A stretch of DNA of 64,000 bases from Siphonodentalium dalli. Its lineage: Eukaryota > Mollusca > Scaphopoda > Gadilida > Siphonodentaliidae. The notes beneath the pieces are model-generated. The model ran no database searches and was not told the origin of the DNA. It saw only the letters and a list, made by a program, of their open reading frames with translations. Shown piece by piece: positions 63,122-64,000 of this stretch; the first letter of the stretch is position 1; every line of letters starts with the position of its first letter. Where the stretch lies: positions 185,260,796 to 185,324,795 of the forward strand of contig CP136068.1 of NCBI GenBank assembly GCA_032622095.1. The letters are read 5' to 3'. Position numbers and translations under genes: made by a program.

Positions 63122-64000
63122 TGTGCCAAGACAACCCCCAGGGACATAACTTTCAACCCGGGAAGAAGAAGGCAATATCTTAGTCGCGGGAGCCGCTAGT
63201 TTACCACACGTACTAGCGCCCCTGATGACTGGTCATCAACATTGCGACATCAAAACGAATTGGCGGACATCTAGCAGTAACCAGGCCGATACATACATAC
63301 ATACATAGTAAGACAACTATGAAGTAAACAGAACGCTTAAGGGATTAGCGAGACGAGATACTTTACCTACGGCGCCCATGGAAACCTAACGCGGCACGAA
63401 GGCAAGGATAAGATACCTGAAGAACACAGAGGAACACATAGGAAAATTACCTCGCATGAGCAGCCCAGGAACGCCCCATCCGATGGATCATGAAATGCGG
63501 ATCCAGGCGGAATAACACCATGGTCCTATTTAGTGGCAAGCAAAATTGAGACCTGACACACACACAGTTCTAACCAGCTACCAAGATGTGACCGATAACT
63601 CTCGGGGTGACGATATGAAGACAGCCCGGAACTCTAGCCAGGAACGCGGATGGGAATACAAGGTACACATTACAATCTTGTATTTCTGACAACGCTACGA
63701 AGCAAAGCAGACGACAGGAAGACGAACTCAGCCGGAACCCAACCGAGTAGATGACAAGCAGGCACGCCCAATCTATGAAGACAGAAGAAGACCCTAAACC
63801 GAGCAAACGACAGGAAGATAAACTCAACCGGAACTCAACCGAGTAGATGACAAGTAGACACGCCCAATCTATGAAGACAGAAGAAGACCCTAAACCGAGC
63901 AGACGGCAGGAAGATAAACTCAACCAGGAGAAACCCAGATGCTGATGATTGAACGTTATTAACTTTGTTGTAATTAAATAATCAAACCGTTCTGATAGCC
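63122..64000 (+). repeat. Right LTR (cut by window edge, ~29 bp missing)
   Basis: Matches the left LTR with one visible difference: G at 59169 against A at 63806. The target duplication lies outside the window. Confidence 0.92.

Larger units (their letters stand above)
58485..64000 (+). mobile_element. Young non-autonomous LTR retrotransposon (Ty3/Gypsy-like), right LTR truncated by window
   Basis: Two LTRs of about 908 bp begin 4637 bp apart and differ at one visible site over 879 bp. The order is LTR, PBS, a small gag part with two zinc knuckles, a -1 frameshift signal, protease joined directly to the integrase C-terminal domain, two further ORFs, a duplicated polypurine region, then LTR. 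Capsid, reverse transcriptase, RNase H and the integrase core are absent, so it must have moved with enzymes from another element. It lies in an intron of the OVCA2-like gene in the same orientation. Confidence 0.92.

Overview
This is AT-rich, repeat-dense animal nuclear DNA with no bacterial gene organisation. Short exons with GT/AG introns, a PHD-finger LINE, tRNA-headed SINEs and many TTAA-, TA- and 8-bp-target-site MITEs suggest a marine invertebrate. A mollusc or other lophotrochozoan is my guess; the species cannot be fixed from the sequence.

Layout. 1-10832 is one satellite array of 32-bp monomers that runs off the left edge and contains a ~3.7-kb internal duplication. 10835-23500 is a patchwork of MITEs, foldback hairpins, minisatellites and older repeats. 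23534-40064 holds a minus-strand host gene. 40089-43109 has a TIR element and a cluster of tRNA-derived SINEs. 43110-48405 is a LINE with both ORFs open. 48706-53739 is a SINE split by a 4.4-kb long-inverted-repeat (foldback-type) element. 54000-58155 holds exons of a second host gene and a 1-kb hAT element. 58485-64000 is a young, internally deleted LTR retrotransposon whose right LTR runs off the edge.

Host genes, found by joining exons by splice site, phase and protein similarity. (1) A minus-strand UPF0047/YjbQ-family gene has six exons (39917-40064, 37485-37519, 36767-36786, 34637-34676, 31687-31728, 23534-23651) giving 134 in-phase codons of a family of about 138 residues; only the C-terminal tip is missing. 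(2) A plus-strand OVCA2/FSH1-type serine hydrolase gene has a 23-nt microexon (57302-57324) and a 71-nt exon (58085-58155); the first exon is ambiguous and later exons lie past the LTR element.

The most striking object is the 47-bp minisatellite at 28065-31686. Its unit is the complete 42-nt exon 5 of the UPF0047 gene plus the first five intron bases (GTAAG). About 78 exon-like units with donors, including exon 5 itself, therefore stand in a row inside a gene, and only the outermost has an acceptor. Other notable points are a satellite whose monomer resembles the terminal inverted repeat of a nearby MITE, a 69-bp palindrome shared by two piggyBac-like MITE families, and a textbook -1 frameshift signal between gag and protease of the LTR element.
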